A stretch of DNA of 14,721 nt from positions 1 to 14,721 of the forward strand of contig JAKZYH010000780.1 of the NCBI GenBank assembly GCA_047514575.1. The letters are read 5' to 3'. Source of the stretch: CAUZIZ01 sp047514575 (GTDB lineage Bacteria; Acidobacteriota; UBA6911; RPQK01; JAJDTT01). This document shows, piece after piece, positions 1 to 7,565 of the stretch (positions are counted from its first letter, which is position 1; each line of letters opens with the position of its first letter). The notes under the pieces were generated by a model. The model saw only the letters and a list, made by a program, of their open reading frames with translations. It did not search any database and was not told the DNA's origin. Both the position numbers and the translations under genes were made by a program.

Positions 1-990
1 GGCATGCAGTTTCGGGGCTATATCAGCGCCGAGAACTCCGGAGCCGCCTACTCCAACGTCTCTCTCAGATCCTACAAGCAGGAGATCACACGCCAGATGG
101 ACGAGGCGGCTTTGTCGGAGGGGTATCCATCTGACCAATTGGAGCAGGATGCAGAACGGATCTTCTGGGGGCCCGAACTGCAGCAGCTGGGATCCAAGGT
201 CTGGACGGGCCGGCCCCGATACTATGCCGCCACCTACGGCTACGATCGCTACCATACCTTGGCTTTTGCCAACGAGAATGGTTGGGAGAGGAGCAGTTTC
301 CTACGCCATCGGCGCCTTCTGGAGATCGGTCTGGAGACCTGGCCGGGGGAATACTATCCGGGTTACCCGACGCGTGTGATCCACAAGAACGAGCTGCACT
401 TCGTCACTGCCTATGGACAGACGGCTTCCGAACGTCGTCGCAGCCGGGTGGAGCTCTGGAACAAGCAGGGACAGATCGTCACTGGGATGAACAATCCCCA
501 GACCGAGGGGCTGGTTCTATTTGTGTGTGCAACCACGGGTAGAGCGGCTCGTCGCTGGCTCTCGGAAAAGAGTCTGGTTGGTTTCTCGCAGCTTATCGGC
601 GAGCATCCGTCTATCGACGCCGGACCGATACGCCAGGCTCTGAAAGGCCACCCTGACGCAGACGGTCAATGGAAGGCCCACGTCTATCTGGAGTCAGGGA
701 GGGCCGACCGATCTGAGCTGCCTACGGAGGAAGAGAGTCAGCCTATCCTGCATGGGCTGTCGCTACGTCTTCGGATTCCCTATCCCAAGGCCCGGATCAC
801 GGATCTGCGGGTCAACGGACGTCCGGTCCCGGTATCGCCCGAGAACGGCCACTCGACCTGGGTCGCCCGAGGCTTTACCTACATCCAGATCAACATTCCG
901 CCCGAACGTTCCCAGAAGGAGGAGTTCTTCGTTGTGACCTGTCTCTACGACCCGGGCGAAGAACGGGTCTTCGGGCTGGGTTGGCACTAA
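1..990 (+). CDS. C-terminal part of an unrecognised protein
   Basis: The reading frame is open to the left edge (a GGC codon precedes the first visible ATG at position 4), so this is probably the 3' part of a longer gene; at least 328 residues are visible. I do not recognise the family. The fragment is soluble and rich in Trp, Tyr, Arg and Glu, with no visible membrane segment. The last 80 or so residues (motifs RITDLRVNGRPVPV and FTYIQINIPPE) look like a beta-sandwich accessory domain of the kind found at the C terminus of exported carbohydrate-active proteins. The middle part (WTGRPRYYAATYGYDRYHT) has a beta-rich, aromatic composition. The gene converges on the minus-strand cluster, with 200 bases and an inverted repeat between them. 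An exported glycan-related protein is a guess from composition and context only. Confidence 0.6.
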   Translation, partial: GMQFRGYISAENSGAAYSNVSLRSYKQEITRQMDEAALSEGYPSDQLEQDAERIFWGPELQQLGSKVWTGRPRYYAATYGYDRYHTLAFANENGWERSSFLRHRRLLEIGLETWPGEYYPGYPTRVIHKNELHFVTAYGQTASERRRSRVELWNKQGQIVTGMNNPQTEGLVLFVCATTGRAARRWLSEKSLVGFSQLIGEHPSIDAGPIRQALKGHPDADGQWKAHVYLESGRADRSELPTEEESQPILHGLSLRLRIPYPKARITDLRVNGRPVPVSPENGHSTWVARGFTYIQINIPPERSQKEEFFVVTCLYDPGEERVFGLGWH

Positions 991-1024
991 CTTCACTCTG
1001 AAGTAAGTTGTAGGTTCTTTGGAA

Positions 1025-1104
1025 GTGGGGGTGGCCTCCGTGCCGCCGTTCTTCGAGCCAAAGGCTCGACGGAAGGAATACGGCGGCTTGGAAGCCACCC
1101 CCAC
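1025..1104. repeat. 80-base nested inverted repeat between convergent genes
   Basis: The outer arms are 1025-1039 and 1090-1104, complementary at 14 of 15 positions (mismatch C1036/A1093). In the same register, 1042-1048 pairs perfectly with 1081-1087 (GCCGCCG/CGGCGGC). A smaller hairpin, GAGCC-AAA-GGCTC, sits in the middle at 1055-1067. The element lies between two convergent stop codons (990 and 1191). It could terminate both transcripts, although no T-tract follows either arm, or it could be a REP/MITE-like dispersed element. Similar short palindromic units that translate as GVAS..PP on both strands are ones I loosely associate with acidobacterial genomes; this is recollection, not a search result. 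Confidence 0.7.
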
Positions 1105-1190
1105 GCCGGCCGAAGTTTCTTTCCGGTACGATCCGGCGGTCCGCAGCCGGGGGGGCGTTGACGCAAGATGCCTTCTACTTCCGCTCTCAG

Positions 1191-2234
1191 CTAGACGCTC
1201 ACTCCCAGGGACTCAGCGGTCTGTACGACCTCGGCCCAGGTCGAATCGGGAATCTGAATCCCCTGTTTGAGGCGACGGATCCGTGCCCTCTGCTCAAAGT
1301 CACCTGGCGCCATGACCTCGCTGAATCCGGGCGCCGGTGGAACCTCTTGAATTCGGCTAACCAGTTCGCTTGTGCGCACAGCGAATTGGCTGGAGGAAGA
1401 AAAGGCTCCGCTGTCGAGGGCGATCAGAGTCACACCTGAATGGCGGAAACCCGCACAGCCCTGGTCGGCGTCCGAATACGCATCGGCACCCGAGAGGATC
1501 CGCCCCAGGATCTCGGCCGCCACCATGATGCCAAACCCCTTGTGCTCTCCGAATGGGAGTAGGGCTCCCGCATCGAAGAAATCCTCCGGATCAGTCGACG
1601 GATTGCCGTCTTTGTCAATGATGCAGCCGCTGGGAACCTGCTCACCCTTTGCCTTGGCCAGCATGATCTTTCCTCCAGCCACCTTTGTGGTAGCGAAGTC
1701 GAGGACGACAGGATGACTGTCGTGCGTCGGGAAGCCGATCGCGATCGGATTGGGTAGCAGCAGAGGCTTGCTGCCTCCATAGGGTGCGGCCGACTGTTTC
1801 TCCTCACAGAAGGCGCCGAGTACCATGATGGCAACCACTTCCTCTTCAGCTGCCCGCTCTACATATTCACCGAGGCGACCTATGTGGTTGACTTCCACGG
1901 CGCTGACCAGAGCAATTCCGTTTTCCCGTGCCTTCTTGATTCCAAGACGGGTGACGAAGTCAGCAGTGAGGTGCCCCCAACCCCAATGTCCTGTCACGAG
2001 TGCCGTGCCGGCCGTCTCCCGGACTATCTCGGGATTCGCGGTGGCGACGATTTCGCCTGCCTGCGCCTCCTTGACGTAGTGCGGAACATGTTGGATGCCG
2101 TGCGAGTCGTGTCCGGCAAGGTTTGAGCCCACAAGAATATCTGCCAGACGTTCGGCGCCGTCGGGAGGCGTGCCTACGGCCTCGAAGATACTCTTGACAG
2201 CCCTTCGTAAGTCGTCGGCGGTCTTGGTTGGCAT
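1191..2234 (-). CDS. Ldh2-type malate/lactate/ureidoglycolate dehydrogenase
   Basis: This 347-residue protein has the normal length and motif order of the NAD(P)-dependent Ldh2/AllD/MdhA family, which oxidises or reduces 2-hydroxy acids (malate, lactate, ureidoglycolate, 2,3-diketo-gulonate) and is unrelated to Rossmann-fold LDH. Visible motifs are GHDSHGI at 41-47 with the expected catalytic His45, NHIGRLGEY at 116-124, PYGG followed by NPIAIGFP at 151-169, and GEHKGFG at 229-235. There is no signal peptide, so it is cytoplasmic. The ATG is preceded by AAGGAG with six-base spacing, which fixes the start. It is the last gene of the minus-strand cluster after two glycosidase-like genes and a Gfo/Idh/MocA oxidoreductase, which suggests reduction or oxidation of a sugar-derived 2-keto or 2-hydroxy acid. 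The substrate cannot be read from sequence. Confidence 0.9.
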   Translation of the reverse strand: MPTKTADDLRRAVKSIFEAVGTPPDGAERLADILVGSNLAGHDSHGIQHVPHYVKEAQAGEIVATANPEIVRETAGTALVTGHWGWGHLTADFVTRLGIKKARENGIALVSAVEVNHIGRLGEYVERAAEEEVVAIMVLGAFCEEKQSAAPYGGSKPLLLPNPIAIGFPTHDSHPVVLDFATTKVAGGKIMLAKAKGEQVPSGCIIDKDGNPSTDPEDFFDAGALLPFGEHKGFGIMVAAEILGRILSGADAYSDADQGCAGFRHSGVTLIALDSGAFSSSSQFAVRTSELVSRIQEVPPAPGFSEVMAPGDFEQRARIRRLKQGIQIPDSTWAEVVQTAESLGVSV

Positions 2235-2250
2235 TGGCTTCTCCTTAGGG

Positions 2251-2343
2251 TCATTCGACGCCCATTAATCGCCCCATGTTTCCTCCGACGATACGGCCGA
2301 TCCCGTCCCTTGTGAGGAAGGCGAGGTTGACCCTCCCCTCCAC
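2251..2343 (-). pseudogene. 3' relic of an amidohydrolase/dipeptidase-like gene
   Basis: Reading minus from 2343 there are 30 codons and a stop, bounded upstream by an in-frame TGA. The peptide ends in DGIGRIVGGNMGRLMGVE. That resembles the conserved C-terminal helix of TIM-barrel amidohydrolases and M19 dipeptidases, where a GGN-xx-RL motif is followed within a few residues by the stop. It ends 16 bases before the ATG of the Ldh2-type gene, as an upstream operon member would. No homologous sequence is visible on its 5' side, only a low-complexity hexamer tract and then the end of the next gene. I infer that a full gene once stood here and was deleted except for its tail. It could instead be a chance ORF. 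Confidence 0.4.
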
Positions 2344-2346
2344 TCA

Positions 2347-2380
2347 GGGCAAGGGCAAAGACGAGGGCAAAGGCAAGGGA
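2347..2380. repeat. GGGCAA hexamer tract
   Basis: Five consecutive hexamers (GGGCAA, GGGCAA, AGACGA, GGGCAA, AGGCAA) plus a partial GGGA form an imperfect tandem repeat. It lies directly beside the amidohydrolase-like relic and three bases from the stop of the Sec-exported propeller gene, so it may mark a deletion junction. Confidence 0.65.
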
Positions 2381-2382
2381 CG

Positions 2383-3909
2383 TCAGTGAAAACGGAGGGA
2401 ATACAGATCCGCATCCTTCATGACGAAGCGCAGGCGCACCGGGCGGTCGGCCAAGCCTCCCACGTCGCTTCCGGCCTCCCAGGACACGCTCCGGCTGATT
2501 TCGTCCCCGACGATCTCAGAACACTGATCGAGTAAAAAGCCCGGGATGGGCTTGCCCTTCTCATCCTGGATCTCCACCCGGATCCCACCGGCAGCCGAGG
2601 TGGAGTAGTTGATCTCCAGGCGGCTGCCCTCGAATCGGAGAAGCCGCGTGACCATCGCACCCCCTTCATACGGCGCGTTCAGCGAGGCGAATCCGTCCAG
2701 GCGCAGGGTCATCCGTTGGATGTGCCAGGTGGGATGCCCGTAGTGGCGCCCGACGTAGATGGACATCTCGGCCGGCCCCGTCTGGACCACGCCCTGCAGC
2801 GGGTAGTTGGTGCGTGAAACCCAGTTCAGGATGTCGGGCCCCGGACGCACGAAGACCCCCATGAAGGTGCGGTCGTAGAGAGTCCCCCCCCGGGAGCTCA
2901 TGAAGGTGGCGTCAGCGCAATCCTCGAGCAGCCAGCCCTGGGGGTGAAAGGGGGGGCCGTCCTCGATGCCAGCCTGGACGGCTCTCTCCTTCGTTACAAC
3001 AGAGCGCCCGCGCATGAACCGGGGAGGCGTCGCCACAAGGATATGGGGAGCCCGGAAGTACTGGACCGTCAGGTGCTCGTAGAGGTGCTCCGGGGGAACG
3101 ATGCCTCCCGTGGTGTACTCCATGGGGACGGGATCGGTCCAGCTGAAGAGGTCCTGGGACGTGCTTCGGGCCACCGAACGCTTGCCGGTCCCGTCGTTGG
3201 ACGTCATGAAGCGAAAGTAGAGATTGTACTGATTCTCGCTTTCGGACCAGAAGATGGACGGGATGCCGTCGAAGCCGTTGGGCAACGTGGTGGTGAAGAC
3301 CGGCTTCTCCTGGACTTTTCGGAAATCCAGCCCGTCGGTGGACTCGTACAGATACAGATCTATGCGGTTCTTGCCGTCCAGGGGATGCTCGTTCTTCCAC
3401 TCCGGCCGGTCCGAATAGATGGAGCTCGTCGCCTTGATCCGCAGGTTCTTCGGAACCCCGGGACGGTTGTCTACGAAGGGGCACAGACGGCCCTGATGGA
3501 TGATATTGTTCTCACGGCTCCCACCCATCTCCACTAGACCCAGATTGGGCTTCTCCCAGTGAATCCCGTCCCGGCTACGGGCATAACTGTGGGAACGGAT
3601 CCACCCCTTCCTGTCCTCCGCCATCGATCGGGCCAGGTAGTACATGTGGTAAAGCCCCCCTTCCTGGAAGACCACGTGGCCGTAGTTGAACCTGTTCTCC
3701 CAGGGCCGATCGATCTTCAGGACCTTCTCCGCCGGCCGGGGCTCGTGCAGCCTGAGACTGGCCCCATCGAGGCGTGCAATGAGAAAGCGGTCCACGAAGA
3801 GCTCCCTTCGGGACCCGATCTCCCGCACGGAGTCGGGCTCGGGACCTGCGGCCAGGTCAGCTGGGAATAGGAGGATTGAGAAGATCAGAACAAGCGTCAT
3901 TCGTTTCAT
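2383..3909 (-). CDS. Sec-exported glycosidase-like beta-propeller protein
   Basis: The 508-residue protein starts with a Sec signal peptide (MKRM, then a hydrophobic stretch to about residue 20 ending DLAAG). A segment follows that resembles the five-bladed beta-propeller superfamily of GH43/GH32 and GH130-like enzymes: IGSRRELFVDRFLI at 31-44, VVFQEGGLYHMYY at 79-91, YARSRDGIHW at 109-118. The last 85 or so residues (LRFEGSRLEINYS to DADLYSLRF) look like a beta-sandwich accessory domain. It is a tandem paralogue of the next upstream gene, sharing these motifs at the same positions, but that copy carries a Tat signal. AAGGAAAG lies before the ATG. A role in extracytoplasmic glycan cleavage is inferred; I cannot assign catalytic acids or a substrate. 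Confidence 0.8.
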   Translation of the reverse strand: MKRMTLVLIFSILLFPADLAAGPEPDSVREIGSRRELFVDRFLIARLDGASLRLHEPRPAEKVLKIDRPWENRFNYGHVVFQEGGLYHMYYLARSMAEDRKGWIRSHSYARSRDGIHWEKPNLGLVEMGGSRENNIIHQGRLCPFVDNRPGVPKNLRIKATSSIYSDRPEWKNEHPLDGKNRIDLYLYESTDGLDFRKVQEKPVFTTTLPNGFDGIPSIFWSESENQYNLYFRFMTSNDGTGKRSVARSTSQDLFSWTDPVPMEYTTGGIVPPEHLYEHLTVQYFRAPHILVATPPRFMRGRSVVTKERAVQAGIEDGPPFHPQGWLLEDCADATFMSSRGGTLYDRTFMGVFVRPGPDILNWVSRTNYPLQGVVQTGPAEMSIYVGRHYGHPTWHIQRMTLRLDGFASLNAPYEGGAMVTRLLRFEGSRLEINYSTSAAGGIRVEIQDEKGKPIPGFLLDQCSEIVGDEISRSVSWEAGSDVGGLADRPVRLRFVMKDADLYSLRFH

Positions 3910-3984
3910 GAGGGTCTTTCCTTCTGCTTTTCGGACCAGCCCACTATAGTCCTTTTTTCGCTTCGCACACCCTGAGCATGCCAG

Positions 3985-5550
3985 TCATGGTTGCTTCCTT
4001 GAGAACCGAAACGAATACAGATCCGCGTCCTGCAGCTTGATCCTCAGCCGTACGGGACGACCGGCCAATCGGCTGATGTCGGTCCCGGACCTCCACGAGA
4101 CAACGCGGTCGAGTTGGTCGCCGAACTGGGGATCGCAATCGGCCAGCGAATAGCCGGGAATCGGATCGCCCTTCACGTCCTGAAGCTCGATGCGCAGGGT
4201 TCCGGCTGCGGAGCTTGAGAAGTTGATCTCGAGTCGCGAGCCATCGAATCTCAGCGGTTTGGTGAGCAGTTCGCCTCCGCTGAGCGGTGCCTGAGCCGAC
4301 ACGAATCCGTCCACTCGAAGCGTGTAGCGGCGGACGCCGGTATAGGAACCTTCCCAGTAGCCCTCCGTGGCGTAGAACGAGATTTCGCCAGGCGCGTCTT
4401 CAAGATGCGACTTCGTCTCGATCATGCCCCAGAAGACGAAGTTGTCGGCGTACACCCAGGTGTCCTGGCGCGACGGCCCGGGACGAATGAATGCCTCGCC
4501 CCAGCGATTGAAGCTCAGGCCGTCGCGGCTCGTCATGAACGCGGCATCGGTCACCGTAGTGCCAAAACGTTGGGTCTGCGCCGAACGATATCGGCGCGCT
4601 TCCAGGTTGGGCAGCTGGGTCATCGACGGAGACCAGCCCCGGTCGTTGTAGCGCATGGGAAAGCCCATCAAGATGTGGGGCGCCCGGTAGTAGGGTTGGA
4701 CTTGATTGGTGTAGAGGGCCTGCTCCGACGCACCCGGGTATTGGAGCCACTTCGGCTCCGGGAACCTCCCCGGGTCCTTGGAGGCCGCGGTCATGATGCC
4801 CCGGACCCCCTGGTCGAAATCACGGTGATACTCCCGGTAGACCCCATGGACCGAATCCCAGAACATGAGATTCTGTGAATCGAAGGCGCCGGTGGTCGTA
4901 AAGGGCTTTGGGCTCCTCAACCGAAACTGGATTCCATCCGCCGATACCAGCAGGTACAGCCCTCGGGGCTTCTTGCCCATGATGACGATCTTGTAGCGCT
5001 CCCGGGGAGGGCACTCGGGGTTCGCGTCCTTGAACACGGCCGAGAGGGAGGGCCTGCCTCCGATCTCACGCACCATGTCCTCATTGAGGAACAGATTGTT
5101 CCTGGTGGAGCCCCGAAACTCCACAATGCCCAGTTCGGGACGCGTCCAGTGGATGCCGTCCCTGCTCTCGGCCAGACAGAGCGTCTCCCAGGAGTTCTTT
5201 TCGGTCTCATAGATCCTGGAGGCAGGATGATTGCCCCCACGATAGTACATCCTGAAGCGGTCGCCATCCTGGAACACGCTCTGGAACCCGCTTCCGTTGC
5301 CCTCCCAGGGGGCGTCGGTTCGAAACACGATGTCACGGCGCACCGGCCGATGCAGTTCAAGCCTCACACCATCGAGCCGTTCAATCAAATGCCGATCGAC
5401 CAGCAGCTCGCGCCGCGAGCCGATGTCGATGGCGCTGACGGTTTCGGCGGCTCGCACTCGGGTCGACGAGAAGGGGACCGTCGAGGCGGCCAGAGCGGCC
5501 CCTCCAGACAGCTTCAGCCAGCGGCGTCTTGAAAAGAGCGTCTTGTTCAT
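3985..5550 (-). CDS. Tat-exported glycosidase-like beta-propeller protein
   Basis: I start this protein (521 residues) at 5550, not at the in-frame ATGs 5571 or 5586. GAGGAGAA lies just before it, and the product then begins with a proper Tat signal: MNKTLFSRRRWLK with SRRRWLK at 7-13, a hydrophobic stretch at 14-27, and a likely cut after VRA at about 34. The mature part has the same plan as its downstream paralogue: IGSRRELLVDRHLI at 43-56, SVFQDGDRFRMYY at 91-103, SRDGIHW at 129-135, and a C-terminal beta-sandwich (LRFDGSRLEINFS to DADLYSFRF). The fold resembles five-bladed-propeller glycosidases of the GH43/GH32 type. It is 75 bases from the paralogue and 133 bases from the oxidoreductase upstream, consistent with co-transcription. 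The substrate is unknown. Confidence 0.82.
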   Translation of the reverse strand: MNKTLFSRRRWLKLSGGAALAASTVPFSSTRVRAAETVSAIDIGSRRELLVDRHLIERLDGVRLELHRPVRRDIVFRTDAPWEGNGSGFQSVFQDGDRFRMYYRGGNHPASRIYETEKNSWETLCLAESRDGIHWTRPELGIVEFRGSTRNNLFLNEDMVREIGGRPSLSAVFKDANPECPPRERYKIVIMGKKPRGLYLLVSADGIQFRLRSPKPFTTTGAFDSQNLMFWDSVHGVYREYHRDFDQGVRGIMTAASKDPGRFPEPKWLQYPGASEQALYTNQVQPYYRAPHILMGFPMRYNDRGWSPSMTQLPNLEARRYRSAQTQRFGTTVTDAAFMTSRDGLSFNRWGEAFIRPGPSRQDTWVYADNFVFWGMIETKSHLEDAPGEISFYATEGYWEGSYTGVRRYTLRVDGFVSAQAPLSGGELLTKPLRFDGSRLEINFSSSAAGTLRIELQDVKGDPIPGYSLADCDPQFGDQLDRVVSWRSGTDISRLAGRPVRLRIKLQDADLYSFRFSRKQP

Positions 5551-5683
5551 TTCGCGTTCTCCTCGGTTCATGCCACGACGGTTCACACGCCGACTCCCCG
5601 CAAGACGGAAACGAAGAAGGGAAGGAAATTCTCGGGTTGCGGCGGCTAGTCCACAAACGAGGGGCGTAAGCTTTCCATCGAGC

Positions 5684-7159
5684 TCACAACGTCCAACCCT
5701 GACGGTATTCCCGTCTCAGTAGCGCGTTGGTCTCCGGAGCGTTGGTGACCCGGAAGTTGGCCGCGTCCCATTCGAGTTTGGCGCCGGTACGGTAGGCGAG
5801 GTTGCCCAACATGACCGCCTCCGAGATGGGGCCAGAATAGCCGAAGTGGCAGCTGGTTGGGCTCCCCGTTTTGCAGGCGGCGATCCACTCGGCGCGATGG
5901 CCCACTTCAGCAGATCGCACCCAGGAGGAGTTGGCCTTATGGGCGGCGGTCCAATGAGCTCTACGACCGATTTCTACTCCTATCGTCGAGGGGATACTCG
6001 GCTCGGGCGGCTCGAAGTCGGCGAACTGTTTCGCAGGCCAGAGCATCCGCTGCCCGTAGCTGACCAGCAACATTCCGTTGCTGCCCACGAAGACGCCCCA
6101 GGCCCAGTCGGGAAAGGCGTTTTCCGCGAAGAAAGGCGGCGGTTGCCTTCCGTGCGTCCAGGTCAGTGTGGCCGGCGGCATCTCTCCGCGGCCGGGGAAT
6201 CGGTAGCGGACGTGAAGCTGCCCGGGTGTCGTCTCAGGATGGGGTGAAGCCCCCTCAGCCTCCACTGAGACCGGATAGCGAAGATTCAGGGCCCAGAAGG
6301 CCAAGTCGAGGTAGTGGCAGCCCATGTTGCCGAAATTACCGCCGCCGAAATCCCACCAGCGGTGCCAGTTGCCGCCGGAACCTCGGACATAGGTGGGATG
6401 ATAGGGGCGGTTAGGTGCTGGCCCCAGGAAAAGATCCCAGTGAAGTCCTTTGGGGACGGGTGGCGTCTCGGTCGGGCGATCACTCGTGCTGCCTCCCGAA
6501 CGGAGCCAGATATGGCATTCCTTGACCGCGCCGATGGCTCCGGCACGGATCAGCTCGACGATGCGGCGGTAGTTGTCCGAAGCGTGCATCTGGGTTCCCA
6601 ATTGCGTGGCCACCTGCTGCTCGGCTGCCACCTGGGCAAGTGTGCGGGCCTCAAAGACCGAATTGGCCCCCGGCTTCTCGCAGTAGACATGCTTGCCGCG
6701 CCGCATTGCCGCAACACTGGCGGGAGCGTGGCTGTGGTTCGGAGTGCTCACCACCACGGCGTCGATCTGGCGGTCCAACTTGTCGAACATCCTCCGGTAA
6801 TCGTGGAATTTCTGCGCTCGCCCATACCGGGCGAGGGCTTCCCCCGGAGGGTTCCGACGCCCGGGAACCGAAGCCGCCACCCCGCGCTCGTCAACGTCAC
6901 AGAGAGCCACGATGTTCTCCCCGGTCCACTCCGGCTGTGAAGCCGGCTTGATTTTCAAGCCCGATAGAAACTCCACGTTCTCACCCGCCACGTGGGCGAG
7001 GTTCCACGCCCCCATGCCGCCGGCGCCGACAATGGCGACATTGAGCTTTTCGTTGGCATGGTAGCCCCACACCGAACGGCTGTCGCGGAGGATCACCAAC
7101 CCCGGCGCGGCAAGGCTCGCAGTCCGGAGAAAACGTCGGCGCTTCCATTGTTTCGTCAT
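5684..7159 (-). CDS. Tat-exported Gfo/Idh/MocA-family oxidoreductase
   Basis: The open frame runs upstream to 7408, but I start at 7159. GAAGGAGAAGG lies directly before this ATG, the product begins with a Tat motif (KRRRFLRTA at 6-14), and the extra upstream codons only translate repeat DNA. The 491-residue protein has the NAD(P)-binding VAIVGAGGMG motif about 40 residues in, then VVVSTPNHSHA, and GKHVYCEKPG with the family's EKP motif. The C-terminal half is the alpha/beta substrate domain (WWDFGGGNFGNMGCHYLD). Family members oxidise or reduce sugars and inositols; exported ones such as glucose-fructose oxidoreductase carry tightly bound cofactor. It is the first gene of the minus-strand cluster. 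Residues 396-439 contain what looks like a 22-residue internal duplication. Confidence 0.9.
   Translation of the reverse strand: MTKQWKRRRFLRTASLAAPGLVILRDSRSVWGYHANEKLNVAIVGAGGMGAWNLAHVAGENVEFLSGLKIKPASQPEWTGENIVALCDVDERGVAASVPGRRNPPGEALARYGRAQKFHDYRRMFDKLDRQIDAVVVSTPNHSHAPASVAAMRRGKHVYCEKPGANSVFEARTLAQVAAEQQVATQLGTQMHASDNYRRIVELIRAGAIGAVKECHIWLRSGGSTSDRPTETPPVPKGLHWDLFLGPAPNRPYHPTYVRGSGGNWHRWWDFGGGNFGNMGCHYLDLAFWALNLRYPVSVEAEGASPHPETTPGQLHVRYRFPGRGEMPPATLTWTHGRQPPPFFAENAFPDWAWGVFVGSNGMLLVSYGQRMLWPAKQFADFEPPEPSIPSTIGVEIGRRAHWTAAHKANSSWVRSAEVGHRAEWIAACKTGSPTSCHFGYSGPISEAVMLGNLAYRTGAKLEWDAANFRVTNAPETNALLRREYRQGWTL
5843..5974 (-). repeat. Imperfect 66-base tandem duplication inside the Gfo/Idh/MocA gene
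   Basis: Codons for residues 396-417 and 418-439 start with similar peptides, EIGRRAHWTAAHK and EVGHRAEWIAACK, exactly 22 residues apart. The corresponding DNA is also similar (roughly two thirds of the first 40 bases by eye). The second copy matches the family's usual GHxxEWI.AC motif; the first is the diverged one. Confidence 0.5.
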
Positions 7160-7225
7160 CGTTCCTTCTCCTTCAGTATCTGGCCATTCCGTGAGAACTG
7201 ATTCGGATATTGGTTGATTGTGGGA

Positions 7226-7254
7226 ATTATGAAGATTGGATGGATTTCGGGCAA
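7226..7254 (-). promoter_or_regulatory. Sigma70-type promoter for the Gfo/Idh/MocA cluster
   Basis: On the minus strand, TTGCCC (7254-7249, 4 of 6 to consensus) is followed after exactly 17 bases by CATAAT (7231-7226, 5 of 6). Transcription would begin near 7219, leaving a leader of about 60 bases before the ATG at 7159. The placement and spacing make this the best promoter seen in the window. Confidence 0.5.
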
Positions 7255-7335
7255 GTCGAAGATAGATGTGCGGCAAGGGCGGACTGCGAGTGGGCGGTCT
7301 GCTGTAGCCTGGCAGGCGTGCAGACCAATCGAGGT

Positions 7336-7385
7336 CAATCCCAACGGGATTGCGTATTCCAGCCCAGGGTTTCCCAACCCTGGGT
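7336..7385. repeat. Palindromic repeat unit A
   Basis: AATCCC-aac-GGGATT (7337-7351) is followed by a 9-bp stem, CCCAGGGTT (7363-7371) with AACCCTGGG (7376-7384), and a 4-base loop. Read on the minus strand the loop is GGGA. Unit C at 7512-7565 is a close inverted copy. Confidence 0.8.
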
Positions 7386-7399
7386 CGGGGTCGGCCAGT

Positions 7400-7440
7400 C
7401 GGAATCAACCCGGAACGGGTTGCGGACCCAAGGGTAGCCC
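7400..7440. repeat. Palindromic repeat unit B
   Basis: AACCCG-gaa-CGGGTT (7407-7421) is followed by ACCC-aa-GGGT (7427-7436). The layout matches units A and C (a short palindrome next to a second palindrome, joined by TGCG), but the sequence is different. It looks like a diverged member of the same repeat family. Confidence 0.65.
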
Positions 7441-7511
7441 CGGCACGGAATAACGTCTCTCCTTAGATCGTAGGTACGCAACCGCCGATGGGGTTGGAAT
7501 CCAAGGGGAAT

Positions 7512-7565
7512 CGCATACCCAGGGTTGAGAAACCCTGGGCTGAAATACGGAATCCCTTCAGGATT
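7512..7565. repeat. Palindromic repeat unit C
   Basis: This is an inverted copy of unit A. A 9-bp stem CCCAGGGTT (7518-7526) and AACCCTGGG (7531-7539) encloses the loop GAGA, followed by AATCC-cttca-GGATT (7551-7565). The two copies agree at most positions over about 50 bases when one is reverse-complemented. Confidence 0.8.

Noticed and set aside
763..1270. ORFs on both strands across the inverted repeat (GVAS..PP peptides)
   Set aside because: The similar peptides on both strands are a result of the palindrome. The plus-strand and minus-strand ORFs also overlap the real flanking genes.
7160..7408. 83 extra in-frame codons upstream of the Gfo/Idh/MocA gene
   Set aside because: They translate repeat DNA and lie over the predicted promoter. 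The ATG at 7159 has a good Shine-Dalgarno and yields a Tat signal at the N terminus.
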